Shown: positions 30,860 through 42,399 of the stretch, piece after piece
Position numbering within the stretch: position 1 is the stretch's first letter
Layout: each line of letters opens with the position of its first letter
Assembly (NCBI GenBank): GCA_013339895.1
Contig: JABACO010000015.1
Span: forward strand, 5,117,772 to 5,181,771
Source: Ephydatia muelleri
Lineage: Eukaryota; Porifera; Demospongiae; Spongillida; Spongillidae
DNA: 64,000 nucleotides
Direction: 5' to 3'
Translations under genes and position numbers: made by a program
Notes under the pieces: model-generated
Seen by the model: the letters and a program-made list of their open reading frames with translations, nothing else
Told to the model about the DNA's origin: nothing
Databases searched by the model: none

Positions 30860-32944
30860 ATGGCTGCGGCGATTACACAGGAGAGAGCAAGACAATACAC
30901 CCATGAGCTCGTCGACCATATAAATGTTAGTCGGTAACGCACAGAAGTGTGCGCATGAATACGAACTATCTAATCGCCGTCCCTAACCCTGCATGTAACT
31001 TTAAAAAGATAGGGCCTAAGCTTGTGTATACGTTACCCGTATGCATCTTCATCTCCCAGCACACATTACGCGACAACACAAAGATTACGCCCAGTGAAGT
31101 CATTGTGGGAGGCTCCTTGGGCCAAGGAACGGCTGTACTTGGAAAGTTTGATATAGATTTAGTGATCTACACGAGAGGTACGGTGAGAGGGCGTTAACAA
31201 GCCGCATGTTCAAACGTGGCGGGAGGTGCTAAATACAGTTCAATAGCAGGGACGACCCCTTGACCTAGTGTAACGTTCATGTACCTGCAAAAAGCCATGT
31301 TTCCACGCACATTTTTAGCGATTATCTGTTGCTAGTTCCCTGCATTGCATGACATGTGCACATAACCGTTCTCACTTTGAATTATTTCCACAATGCAGAC
31401 ATCACCACAGATTACATCATTAGGCAGAGCAGTTGTGAACTTTCAGGATCTGGGGGGTGGCTATTTGCTTAAACGCTTGGACGAGTATCTGAAAGAAACA
31501 CTCAAGGATTACTATCACAAACCTGCTATTACGAGATATTCTATTATCTTCATGTACCGAGGCATCATTGAGGTGGACCTTCTCCTCAGTCCGTGGTGGG
31601 ATGCACCATGCAACTTCTATCGATTTCTACAAACTATACCAGCAAAGATAAGACCAAGGTCAGTAATACTATAATTGTGATATCAAATTTTCAGCACCCT
31701 ACAACTCAATCTATAACTGAAACAGTCTTTGTGAACTTGAATTACGGAGTGTTTCATTGGATCAAAAGAGAGGAAAAGGGGGGGGGGGGGGGGGGGGGGC
31801 TTCAATATAGAGCTGTGATGTTATGGAAACAGACTATTCAGCCATAGAGTGCTGATTATAGCAAATATTTCCTTCTTTCAAGACCTGAATCCATTATTTT
31901 TCCTCTGTGCAAAAAGGAGTGCAGATGGTTCATATTCCCCTCATTCTTTAGCTGAAATATTTTGGATTCAGACCCACATATAACTGGCATGCAGCAACAA
32001 ATGGTGATCTGGAGCATAAATAGCCGTTTTGGCATATTTATGTTAAAAGTATCAGATGCTCTGAAATACCCGCAATGAGCTTTAACCAACCACTGGAAAT
32101 CTATGTCAATGCACATATATATTAGGACATGTACTCGCTTGACCAATGATGTTTATGAAGCACTTTCTCTGTTCCTTTTACCTTTGCATGCTGATACTCA
32201 TAACATCCAGTTTCACAATGTGTGCCAATAAATGGCAAGCTGAGTTTTTCAAGCACCATGTTGATGAAAAGGTAATGCCATGTATCTTGATAGCACTACA
32301 GTGTATTTATCCTACTTTTACAGGCAAAAGAACTTGTGAAAAGAGCTAAAGCATGGAGAAACAAAGTGTGGTCCCAAAATCCTGTTGGTTTTCAACCAAA
32401 GTCATACACACTGTCGTTACTGGTAGTCCATGCTTACAACCGTGCGGTGTTACAATTTTCAAATTGCAACAAGGATAACAAAGGTGATAATTATCAATAA
32501 TGCAGTAAAAAAAGCTCATTATCATATCACAACCCCACAGAAAAACGCATCATTGACAGGACAGAGAAAATTTTGGTGCAAATTGTCCACAACCACCATA
32601 AAATGAAGTTAGTCATTTGTTTACTTACTACACTAACACATGCACATGTGCAGAATTGATAGCAATAGTACATAAATGTGTCAGCTCTATTTAATTTTCA
32701 TAGCATCATTTGGGATCGTCCTGGAATCAGAAAACTAGTACCTCCGTACTATTTGAGAAAAGAATACTCAAGCCTTCTTCCTTCCCGTCCTTGCATATTA
32801 GATCCAGCCAACCCTTCAAGCAACATGTACGTTTGTGGATTTAAGAGTTCAACCTCTTTTTCCTATCATGATGGAATCAATGGGAAATGGGGATGGTTTG
32901 TGGCAAACATCAATACTCTTGACCTGTCCAAACCTGTGGACTGA
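30860..32944 (+). CDS. OAS: 2'-5'-oligoadenylate synthetase-like protein, copy A
   Basis: Seven exons: 30860-30925, 31060-31177 (or to 31182), about 31433 (or 31399)-31658, 32211-32271, 32324-32483, 32541-32607, 32704-32944; 312-325 residues, near human OAS1 core length. The nucleotidyltransferase motif is VGGSLGQGTAVLGKFDIDLVIY (31111-31167), with both catalytic Asp. The third Asp is in IEVDLLLSPWWD. Downstream match LVKRAKAW, YTLSLLVVHAY and ILDPANPSSNMY of the OAS C-domain. OAS enzymes make 2-5A from ATP in antiviral defence; sponge OAS enzymes are known from the literature. Weak point: the exon 2/3 junction. The donor ACG|GTGAGA with the acceptor at 31398 and the donor GAG|GTACGG with the acceptor at 31432 both keep the frame, but the intron phase conserved in copy C would give a frameshift. 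So copy A is probably, not certainly, functional. Confidence 0.85.
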
Positions 32945-33696
32945 GTATTCAAAGTATCGGTTTAGGTCTGATAGTTCTACAGATGTAGCAATATTTGTAA
33001 CTGTATAGAAGCAGTTTTGAACTATTGAATTGTGCAAATTGTAATCATTATTTGAGTATATCATTGGATTACAGATTATTATTTGCATAATAGTACTCAT
33101 CCTTCAAGGCTAAGGCATGAACATAACTTATGACCATTCTACTGATGAACATACATAACCGACACTGCAGCTGTAATGGATTTAAAATGTATGAGATAAC
33201 CAAGCACGCGCCCAGGCAGCCTATGGTACATCAGTTTCCACATATATAGTGTGGTATATGTATGTGGTGAGCATGCCTGTATGTGTGCATGATTTTGATT
33301 GACCTGAAGGTGTTGTGTATGAATGTGTTAAGTGTACATGTGCATGTATACATTGTACAGAGCACAATAGTTCTCATTGCTTTGTGTGTGTGTGTGTGTG
33401 TGTTTGTGTGTGTGTGTGGTTGTGTGTGGTTGTGTGTGTGTGTGTGTGTGTGTGTTTGTGGTGTGTGTGTGTGTGGTTGTGTGTGTGTGTGTGTGGTGTG
33501 TGTGTGTGTTGTGTGTGTGCATATGTGATGTTTACAGTACATGTATGTATAGTGTTGTGCATGGTAGTTGCTATCTATGTGTGTCACAGAGAAGTATGCT
33601 GTGTCAGGGCTCACAGAGATCTGTGTGTGTCAGGGCTTACATATAAGCATGTGTGTGTCAGGGGTCACAGAGAAGCATGTGTGTATCAGGTCACAG

Positions 33697-33741
<45 letters not shown>

Positions 33742-33751
33742 GGCTCACAGA

Positions 33752-34385
33752 CAACCCTTTGGGAATAATCAAAACAATCAAAGCGTCATACCCAATCAAA
33801 GTTTTGATTTATCCAATCAATGTTTGATTAAGCCATTCAAATTTTCTGCGACTTCAAAAAAAAGGTGTTGATGATGAAAAGAGGTAGAGGTGGTGCCCGG
33901 CCTGGTGCTGGTCGAATTAGTGACCGGTCAAAGGACCTTGCAACCCACTACACGACAGAAGCGGTTCCAGAGTCTGCCAGCAAACGCTTGAAATGCAAAC
34001 ACTGCGATTGGCATGAACAAGGAGTGAAACTCGACCGGTTTGAAGGCCACATGCGAGCTTTCCATGGAAACCTGCTTGCTCCGCCGAAGGAATCCATCCA
34101 CAAGTTCGTTCGTCCCGTGGATTCCACTGATTCCTCCTGATATGCTCGCTGCTTTGCACTCGATGGAGTGGCCTCCAGTAGCTCTGCGGATTCGGAAGAT
34201 CCAGAGTGCGCTTCCGACAGTTCTGATTCTGACGATGATTTGGTGTTGTAACTTTTTCTTGTTTTCAAACAAAACAGTCTCTGCTTAGCGGCAATGGGAC
34301 GGGGGTGATCAGTCGCGCGGCTGTTATTAATGATAGGGGGGTGGCAGATTAATCTTCCCACCAAGCAGAGCCACAGGACCAAAAA

Positions 34386-34418
<33 letters not shown>

Positions 34419-34593
34419 GGTAGTAGTTAAAGGGGATGGAAATTTTTTCCCCCCCCACCCCCACCACCACCCTATATGGAGAAAAAGAAGAAAATCCAGG
34501 TTTTTGATTGTTCCAATCAAACCGCGCGGGTTTGAATAAGCCACGAAATTTTGATTAAGCCAATCAAAAGGTTTGATTCCTCCCAAAGGGTTG
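33752..34593 (+). mobile_element. hAT-like non-autonomous element, 842 bp
   Basis: Ends are CAACCCTTTGGGA... and ...TCCCAAAGGGTTG. TCACAGA is duplicated on both sides (33745-33751 and 34594-34600), with the empty site visible in unit A at 18254-18261. Counting the next base gives an 8-bp duplication with one mismatch, as for hAT elements. Both subterminal regions carry many AATCAAA/TTTGATT copies, another hAT habit. A long G run lies at about 34386-34417. It inserted only in unit B, so after the segmental duplication or in one allele. Confidence 0.75.
33868..34140 (+). CDS. BED-type zinc-finger remnant encoded by the hAT-like element
   Basis: About 90 residues starting MMKRGRGGARPGAGR. A basic N-terminus is followed by CKHCDW...FEGHMRAFH, a C-x2-C-x14-H-x4-H finger of BED type, which in hAT transposases binds the element ends. 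No catalytic or dimerisation region follows, so this is the N-terminal remnant of a transposase in a deletion derivative, or a small DNA-binding protein if expressed. Confidence 0.6.
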   Translation: MMMKRGRGGARPGAGRISDRSKDLATHYTTEAVPESASKRLKCKHCDWHEQGVKLDRFEGHMRAFHGNLLAPPKESIHKFVRPVDSTDSS

Positions 34594-34615
34594 TCACAGA
34601 GACATGTCTCCACAG

Positions 34616-35373
34616 GCCGAGTCCAAAGTGGTGGAACTGACCCGTGAGAAGGCGGAGTTTGAGTCCCACTTGGAGGAGGACCAGGAGGAGATGGAGGAGC
34701 TGATAGAGAAGCAACGCTCACTCAACTCCCAGATAGGCACACTGCAGTCCCAGCTCAGTGAAGCCAATATGCATGTTATGGAGCTGGAAGACGCAAAGCA
34801 CAGTTTGGAGAAGAAGGTGGGTGGGGCATAGGAGGGGCCATGGGGGAAGGGCCTTATCAAATATACACACACAGTGCAATAATTTAAAGGTGGAAAACGG
34901 TTAACCCCCTGTGTTATCTTGTCACTGCATGTTGGAAGGGAGAAGGAAGAGGGTGGAGGGAGAATTTTAACTACCTTGTTTCGTCTTCTATTCTGTGCAT
35001 GGATGTAGGTGGCACAAATGAATGCCACCATTGCAGAACTAGAGAACGGTGTGAACAAACATCAGTATGAAGTCAGTGAAATGAAGGTAAGGAAGGAATG
35101 TCCTAAACTGAACACAAGATCATGAAGAGTTGTGTCTTTGTACTGAATAATTTCATCCCTTCCAATAATAAAAAAAGTGCTTGAAATGCAGGCATGTGGG
35201 AGTTAAAGTCAAGTATGCTGATGGAGAGGGTGAGGACGACACAGCTAGGAAATCTTCCGCCAAGGAGCTAGGGTCTCAGCCTAAGAGATGGCACTGATGA
35301 TGGCGACACCAAGACGCATGTACGTCGTGGACTGGTCCCTTACATGAGTGATGAAGACGATCAGACGGAGGCC
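34616..35373 (+). pseudogene. Truncated duplicate of MYO18 tail exons
   Basis: 34616-34816 and 35009-35086 copy the MYO18 exons at 18276 and 18658 with intact splice sites and few changes. After 35195 the sequence jumps to a piece of the last exon (35198-35373, matching about 19903-20090). This deletes the 19018-19254 exon and both ends of the last exon. There is no start and no full tail. I regard it as a pseudogene, although the two exons could still be spliced from read-through transcripts. Confidence 0.85.
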
Positions 35374-35504
35374 CTACAAAAAATCTTGCGACGGTTTACA
35401 AGTCTTATCAAGTCTTACCAAGTAAGACTTGCCATGACTTAGCAAGAATTATCCAAGACTTATCAAGTCTTATCAAGAATTTGGAACAGAATTTTTAAGA
35501 CTTG
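35374..35504. repeat. AAGTCTTATCAAG-rich insertion in unit B only
   Basis: About 130 bp with repeated AAGTCTTATC/GACTTATCAAG motifs and a local inverted pair (AAGTCTTACC...GTAAGACTT) replaces about 1.5 kb present in unit A (about 20090-21594). Its origin is not recognised; possibly filler DNA at a deletion junction. Confidence 0.6.
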
Positions 35505-36557
35505 TCATCAATGGCTGTCACTACACATTCAGTAATGATTATGTTCAAAAAAAACTATCAAGCAATCAAGTGATGTCCTGACCGTTAATGATTACAGAAC
35601 TATTCATGAAATTAGAGTTTACTTTGAGTTATTCAGACACAATTCAACTACTTGTCTTTGAGTGCTAATAATTGTCTCGTTGAATTAATATTTATGAAGT
35701 AAAGTAGTATCCCCGTGTGTATAGAACATAACATTTCAATGCAGTTATGACATGTACATGTTACTCCAAATGAGTTCCAATGTTTCAAATATACTAATTA
35801 GTGATTGATACAGATGAGCTGCAAAGTGCACAGAATACAAAAAGCTCATACATGTACATATGCTTACACACATCATTGGAATATGAGTGCAATGGCAGCA
35901 TACGAGAAATGATTAAGCTTTGAAGGAGGAAAGAGTGGGCACTTCATTAATTATAATAATGAACTTGTTACTTCAAAAGTGTACCACACACAGAAAATGA
36001 CATGAGAAAATCTTGCAAACATCACACAACATGGTTCTCTTTGGTATTGCTACAGTGCAAAATGCAGTAGTGTTTGGCTTGCATGGACCTTGTAAGTGCA
36101 TCCAAGTCAAGTCCACAATCTTGATGTAGCATGGATGTGTTATGGATTTAAGATGGTTGAAGTTTAAGGAGTCTCAAGATGCAAATAGGGTTTTAATAAA
36201 CTTCTCTCGTCAGCTGGTACTATATACAAATTGTAATATCCATCCTGTGCAACATATTGCCTCTAAGAGAAGCCATTCCAACAGGGAGCAGTGTATTAAA
36301 ATATAATTCCATTGGTATTCATGTGATTGAAAACATTCCCCCTTCCCTCCCTTGCCAATCTGGCCACTGAATGCAAACAGCGAGGCATCAAAGGCTTGAT
36401 GGGATCAACAGACCCTTCTTCTCCTCACTAATGGGAGGTGCTTCATATTTTGCTCCCTTCTTGTTGCGACATAGAAAGAGCACACTGGTGGGGTGGGGGG
36501 GAGGTGGGGGGGGTGGGGCACCTTAGCAACAGTGCAGGTTTCAATGTCTGGTGGTAC
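35505..36557. other. Duplicate of the MYO18/SLC46 intergenic region
   Basis: It follows 21594-22695 closely, with small indels such as loss of TAGCTACACATG-type segments and differences in the G run near 36496-36525. No gene seen. Confidence 0.75.
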
Positions 36558-38738
36558 CTACATGGACAGTGGGAGGGTTGAAGCAGCAAAGAAGGCAGTC
36601 AGGGAGAACACAGTGCCTGCTGGCCACCCTGCCGTCAATATGTGACTGTACGTCAGTAAGAAGACCACAGTTCCTATCATTGAGCAAATACTCTGGACAA
36701 CAGCGACAACAGAAAATATTGCACCTGAAAATATATTATTGTTGGAAGAACAAAGCAAGATGCACCATAGTATTTTAAAACATTGTTCAGATATGATACA
36801 TAAAGCATTATACTAACTTAGCAATAAACACCTAGTATTACTATTGCATGGCCTAAGGCATCTCTTAGGGAAAACTAAGTTGGGAGGAGGGAAGGGGAGG
36901 AGAGAGGAGGGAGGGGGAGGAGGGAGGAGGAGGAGGGAGGGGGAGAGAATTATTATAACTATGTGGTTAGGAGCTATGTATCTAGATGCTATCCTAGTTC
37001 TGTATCAGCCCAGCCTAGATGGCTAGCAAACAGATGGAGTCAACACCCAAACTTTGATTCCTCCAACCTCTACCCCTCTCTAAATGAATGCCACACCCCG
37101 TGAGTTCAAAGTTTTTGTAGCCACTGGTGTAAAAATGGCAGCCACTGTAGTGTCAGGGAGAAAATGAGGAAGTAGGTATATAAAGGGAGCAGTCATGACC
37201 CTATATGCCTGTAGCACTCTATGTGCTGTGAATGGTAAAGGACCACACAACCACGATTTAACCCTGTGTGTAAAATGTACATAGTACTTTTTGTTCTCTT
37301 CAAACATGCATTCGAAGAACACCACACACAGTTCCTGATATTTTGGGGATAAAACAGTGAATGTAAAGCAGGGGAAATTCCCACTTCATGCGAACCACCT
37401 TTCCCCCAGGACTGGGTGTTCCACACTGATGTACCTTGGTCACTTGGGTTTACAGAGGCGGACAACATACTGCGCATGGGAGGAGCTGCAATGGCCTCCA
37501 AGCCCACTACAGTCCCAACTGCAAGAAGAGAACAGGGTGTCAGGAGGGGTGTCAGGGAGGAGGGTGGGCACCTTACTAGCGAACATCTGCCATTTGCGTT
37601 GGACAAAGATGTTTAAGATGGCCATCAATGCAGAGAATGTCATGCCAACGAGCGATATGATGGAGTCGTGTAGCTTGAATGTCACCAAGATGGGGAGGAG
37701 GAATATCAGGGCAGCTCCATGCGTTAGGAAGAACGTGGCGTTGTACAGTCCAATCAGCTCTGAGCCCCACTGGAGGGGAGAATGTGTGAAGTAGAGAGTG
37801 TTGACCGAACTAAGTCCCGTGGCAATCAAGTAGATGATCCCCAGCGTGTAGAGGTGGGTCGAAATCCTCCAGCGGGAGTGACCCGGCATGAAAACGATCT
37901 CCAGACCTCGGAATACTGATCTCAACCCAGACCGGTGACCTGCGATCGCGTGTCTTCTCTGCCGCTCTTCGCGGGCCAGAGATTCCGGGAGAAATACGAG
38001 GACGTACAGCAGGACAGCGAGGTAGCTGGCCAGCATGAGCCAGGCGATGTACGGGTAGTAGCAGTTGGAGCTGCCGATCCACGCCCCTCCTGCAGCCGTA
38101 CACAGGGCGATGCTCAGAACCAACATGCCCTCGGCAAAACCGATGCGGTAAGTGATCCATCTGGGCGAGCTGATGTCGGCGAGGTAAGAGAAGAACAGAC
38201 CCGTAGACCCTCCCCCCAGGGAGTTTATGAAATAACACAGAACAAAGTAGTAGACACTCAGGTCGAGATACATGATCGCCAGCACGACGCCTGCGGACAA
38301 AACCCCCGCAAGGGAGAGGGCCACCATGAGCGGCTTTCTCCCCACGCGATCCGACATCGGACCGCTGATCAGAGCTACGAATACGGAGGGCAACTGACCC
38401 GCCACGTTAGCTAGAAGGATCAAGGTCGTCGACCTTTCTACCACGCTGCCGTCGCTTCCAGAGGAGTTGGAGCAGTTGGCTAGGTCCTGGTTGCTGATGC
38501 ACACGAAGCTTTGGTTCTTCGGGTAGGCGAGGCTCGTGCAGAGGACGGTGTTGTTGACGCTCAAGTTTTTTTTGAGGGCAGCGACAAGCGACTCGGTCTG
38601 ATAACGGTTAATGACGTACAGCGGCATCACGAAAACGAGCAGATAGGTGGCGAACATGTACAGGAAGACTACGGGTTCGACGGTCACCAGCTTCGCGTTT
38701 CGAAATCTCATGTAGTATCGCCAACAGCTTGGAGCCAT
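36558..38738 (-). CDS. SLC46-like major facilitator transporter, copy 2
   Basis: Exons 38738-37577, 37518-37435 and 36724-36558 mirror copy 1 exactly in structure; 470 residues. It differs from copy 1 by a 3-residue deletion (TST) in the loop after TGLF and about a dozen substitutions. Several are in the last TM (copy 1 AAVVFSLTYRH, copy 2 GTVVFLLTYSH). All frames and splice sites are intact, so both copies look functional. An upstream in-frame ATG (38780) would add 14 residues absent from copy 1. I use MAPSCW because copy 1 starts there. Upstream sequence diverges from copy 1 within 20 bp of the ATG, so the two copies have different promoters. Confidence 0.87.
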
Positions 38739-38977
38739 TGTTGTTGTGTTGTAGTCTCTTACCCAGACCCAGATTCCCAACAGCTGCGGGTGGATTACAT
38801 CAGAGATAGGGGATTAGAAGCAGAGGCAATTAGCACTGATTATCTCGGCGCATCCTAGGTAGAAGCCGTTGAAGCCCTTCTTGCACCGCGTCTGCCATGC
38901 AGCGCAAATCATCTGAACAAGAAAAAGATCACACAAAGCAAAATAAAACATTCCGAATACACAAAATGGTTAGCAAA
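38739..38977. other. Upstream flank of SLC46 copy 2, left flank of the transposon
   Basis: No gene seen. AGCAAA at 38972-38977, directly before the transposon end, is repeated at 47190-47195 after the other end. Confidence 0.5.
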
Positions 38978-39768
38978 TATGAAGCGCCGTATGGGACAAA
39001 ATTGATCTTTTTCTATCGACGCGATGTTTTTCATTCGGATAGTCATTTTACCAATCGCAATGACGGGTTATACCTATCGCAGTGGTGGACCTTGCTTATC
39101 GAAGTGAAGGTTTCTATCATATCAATTGCTTTTTTGTCCATCGATCGTTGCACTCACAGAAATTTTCATATTGATCGAACGATGAAAAAACATCGATTAA
39201 TCGATGTGATGTATCGATCGATCGATACGAAGGGTCCATCGATCGATACGAAGGGTCCATCGATCGATACGAAGGGTCCATCGATCGATACGAAGGGTCC
39301 ATCGATCGATGCGAAGGGTCCATCGATCGATCGATACGAAGGGTCCATCGCGATCGATACGAAGGGTCCCTAACGTCCCGACCTACATGTATAGGACCCC
39401 ATAGCAATTAAGCGCCCTCACGTGGTCTAGAGCTGTACGTCTCTTTGGAGTGAAGGTTGGCACCATCGCCACTCTGTGACAGATAGTAATATATATCTCT
39501 ATCTGTGATTATAATCATCCACAAAGCTTTTCATTCTGTACACATCCCACTGTACCGCGCGTGTTTTTAAAGCTGGCATTGTAGCCTAGTCTACATCACT
39601 CCGAGTGCAGACGTACAGCTAGGTGCGGAGCCATGTAACTTGCATGGTAAACATATCACCTTTACTCCACCCTGTGTCGCACGTATGTTAACCAGTGGGT
39701 TATTTATGTTGGTCACCCATGAATGGGTCACGTGTGTCATACTGCCTGGTATATGTGAGAACAGTGAG
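38978..39768 (+). repeat. Left terminal inverted repeat of the 8.2-kb transposon
   Basis: About 790 bp, matching the reverse complement of 46206-47189 almost throughout. For example, 39400-39768 pairs with 46206-46580. It includes the 21-bp subterminal repeats. The length difference is mostly an extra segment of about 190 bp in the right copy (about 46604-46795). Confidence 0.88.
39201..39371. repeat. 21-bp subterminal tandem repeats (CGATCGATACGAAGGGTCCAT)
   Basis: Seven or so units occur in the left end. The reverse complement occurs about six times at 46796-46955 in the right end. Arrays near both ends often bind transposase in CACTA/Chapaev-type elements; that role is inferred. They also hold nested GATC palindromes. 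Confidence 0.8.
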
Positions 39769-40200
39769 GGTGTCCCACAATGAAGGAAAATTTGATAAAA
39801 AGTGGGTATTGATAATTAATGATCAGTTTTATAAAAAATCTCACAACTCATAATCAAGTGCCCGAAAATCAAATCTTTGTCAATAACACTGCAGTGGATT
39901 TAGTTAACTTACTTTACGCTACAAATCAAGCCAAGTATTTAGTATCATGACTTGAATATGGGTGGTCACTTGTTCTTGAATGATTGGTATTAACATAATT
40001 AAACTTCATGAAACGTAGTACTCACTAATTTATCATTTAAGTTATGCATTTTTATGTCATTAATTTTAAATCACATTTTAGTTTTAATTTGCATGCTGAA
40101 CATTTATCAATTCCATAATTTCTTCTCAAGTTGTAATAACTTAACAAATAAATCTTAATTAGGGTGCTGTGTTGAATTTTCCTTGATTGTGGGACACCCT
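39767..40200. mobile_element. 434-bp MITE at the inner edge of the left inverted repeat
   Basis: Ends are AGGGTGTCCCACAATGAAGG and its near reverse complement CCTTGATTGTGGGACACCCT. The interior is AT-rich with no coding. The right arm lacks it, so it inserted into the transposon. The termini recall Tc1/mariner-type MITEs, but I cannot define a clean TA duplication. Confidence 0.6.
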
Positions 40201-40204
40201 GTAT

Positions 40205-40440
40205 AATGCACATGCCGTGTACTATGTGTACTATGTTGCGTTGTTGCCATGGAGTGCATCAAGTAAATGCTGGCACCAATGTTGGTCATCGGGTGGGGTG
40301 GGTAGCAATAACCAAGTAGGGAATGCAGTGGGAGATTTGAAGACTTTGAGTGAAGTAGATTTTAAGTAATGAAATGGATACAGAAAGATGAATACAATTC
40401 ATGCACAATGCAATACAATAAACACAATACACGGGCGTTT
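40205..40440. repeat. Inner inverted-repeat segment (pairs with about 45418-45630)
   Basis: Sequence such as ACCAATGTTGGTCATCGGGT at 40277-40296 is found reversed at about 45560-45590, as is the CATTACTTACAATA/TAAGTAATG region. The terminal repeats therefore once extended farther inward and were split by later insertions or deletions. Confidence 0.7.
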
Positions 40441-40876
40441 GCAGCTGGACATATGGGTGGATTTAAATGATATCGTAATTCACTAGGAGACCACCAATTT
40501 CATTACAGCTGTATCTCATTAACGATGCCAGTTTTTCGAGCCATTGTATCATACATGTCTAATGACATTCGAAGGAAAGATGCAGTGTATAAAAACACTC
40601 AACCATAGCTACACATAAGATCGTAAATATACAAACACTGAGTTATTGTGTATGCTTCTGCGCAACCCATTTTCACATCAGTGTAATTTTGGCGGGAAAA
40701 GACGGGGTATACTTGAGCATTTTTTGCGAAGGAACCAACCCTTAGAAAGCGGTATAAAAGTAACATAATGATCAGCACACATAGGAGAACACGTTTACGC
40801 TACGTACAAGTAGCCACCCTTTTTTTCACCAATGATCAGGACAGGAGATTTCTATGAATAATTTGTTCCGTTTAGC

Positions 40877-41740
40877 ATGGAGGAGATAAAGGCAAAGAAA
40901 GTTTACGAGAGGTGCAGAGTCTGTGGCCGCTCCTTAGTAGAATCTAAAGACAGAAAGAAAAGGAACACACATGACTGCAAAGAATTATCAGAAGATTTTC
41001 AGGATTAACACCTCCCAAGACATAATTGGGGTTCACCCACCATCATTGTGCTATAGGTGCAGAAAAACACCATCAAATGGGTCCCAAATTTTCTGCAACA
41101 TCCCTTTTGATTGGAAGCCTCACACACCAGTTAACTGCATGGTAATATAGAATTCATAATACCACAAACCAGTATACATCTCTCACACTAAGGTATGTCA
41201 TCCAAAACCACCACCAAATTTGCAATTCACAGGCCGACCAGCCCATAACAGTCCAGCTAAGATTATTGCAGCCATACATGGAATAGCCCCTGTCATGCAG
41301 ACAGGTTTCTCAGTGCAAGACTACATACTTGTCACATCCAACAATCCTGACATAATGGACCAACTTCAGTGTCCCTTTGTGCTTAGCATTTCTACACAGG
41401 CCACTGGAGCATGTAGGGTATTGGTCTGTATGGTACAGTGGTTCATTACATCCAACAGTTATGAATGGGGTCAAATGTCCATGCTGCATGATGGACACTC
41501 CATTGGATCTGTCACAAATGAGACCAGCACCACCCCTTATCCAGACTTTGCTGATGGACATTGTGGTACAGTACAACACCTGTGGGAAGGATGTACGGGC
41601 TGTTGAGTGCACAACTCACAAGTGTGGTGTGGAAGAGCCTCTTTTCAGTAAGCAATATCCAGACAACATCTCATGTACTGAGAAGATTGGTATCTACCAG
41701 CTCACCACTGATCACCATTCCAACTGGAGGAACAGTTGAG
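40877..41740 (+). pseudogene. RAG1 N-terminal-like zinc-finger/RING region of the transposon protein (frameshifted)
   Basis: The first exon starts MEEIKAKKVYERCRVCGRSL. After a one-base frame change near 40985 it continues KIFRINTSQDIIGVHPPSLC, then a DWKPHTPVNC stretch. The next exon (from 41194) starts VCHPKPPPN. Vertebrate RAG1 has the same order: CRLCG, FRID...IHP..FC..C, W.PHTP.CD.C. From about 41363 a RING-like part follows, in two alternating frames: CPLC...RPLEH, C-x4-C, then VKCPCCM, and a PAPPLIQTLL...C...C tail like the RAG1 RING/zinc-dimerisation domain. In RAG1 this region binds zinc and acts as a ubiquitin ligase. At least two or three frame changes mark it as decayed unless sequencing errors are involved. 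Confidence 0.72.
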
Positions 41741-42399
41741 TACATATTGCTGACATTTATTGACTGTGTTGTAAGCACCATATCTTCCCCTTATAGCCAA
41801 TGACACTGGTGCATGTCACACATGCTCGTACTCCTAAGAACCATCAAGCACCGCTACAAGAGAATGCAAATAGTGCGTGAAGTAGTGAGCTTTTTGCGAG
41901 GAGCTAGACTACCTTGCCCCAGCAGAAAGGCACATACTACTGCAAGAGGCTGGTATAGTGGAGCAGGTGAAGCACTGGCCATTAAAGCTGGCCTCAGAAT
42001 ACCATGGACCAAACTACGAAAATTACATGCAGTGTTTGTTTCAGTAATAAAAAAAGTGCATGACAGCCTAGGTGTATCCTTTTATTTTCCCCTTCAAGTG
42101 GTACAATGTTATATAAACTTACATTGGATAGGTGGTTATTTCCTGTGAAGAGAATATGCGAACAATCGCTAAAAGGAAGGTGATAACCTTCATAGAAAAA
42201 TGGCCCTCTTTTCATTTAAACTGGCCTCTGGTGAAGAGGAGCTGTGCGCTGCCCCATATGTCTACATGCCAGACCTCAATCAAAGGGTGCTGCAGATGTT
42301 GGAAGAGAACCATAGGTAAAGAGCACTCGTGATGATCACTGTAATGAATTATCAATGTGTGCGCAGAGCTGGAAGGCTTACCTGGCACAGTGGCTTCAT

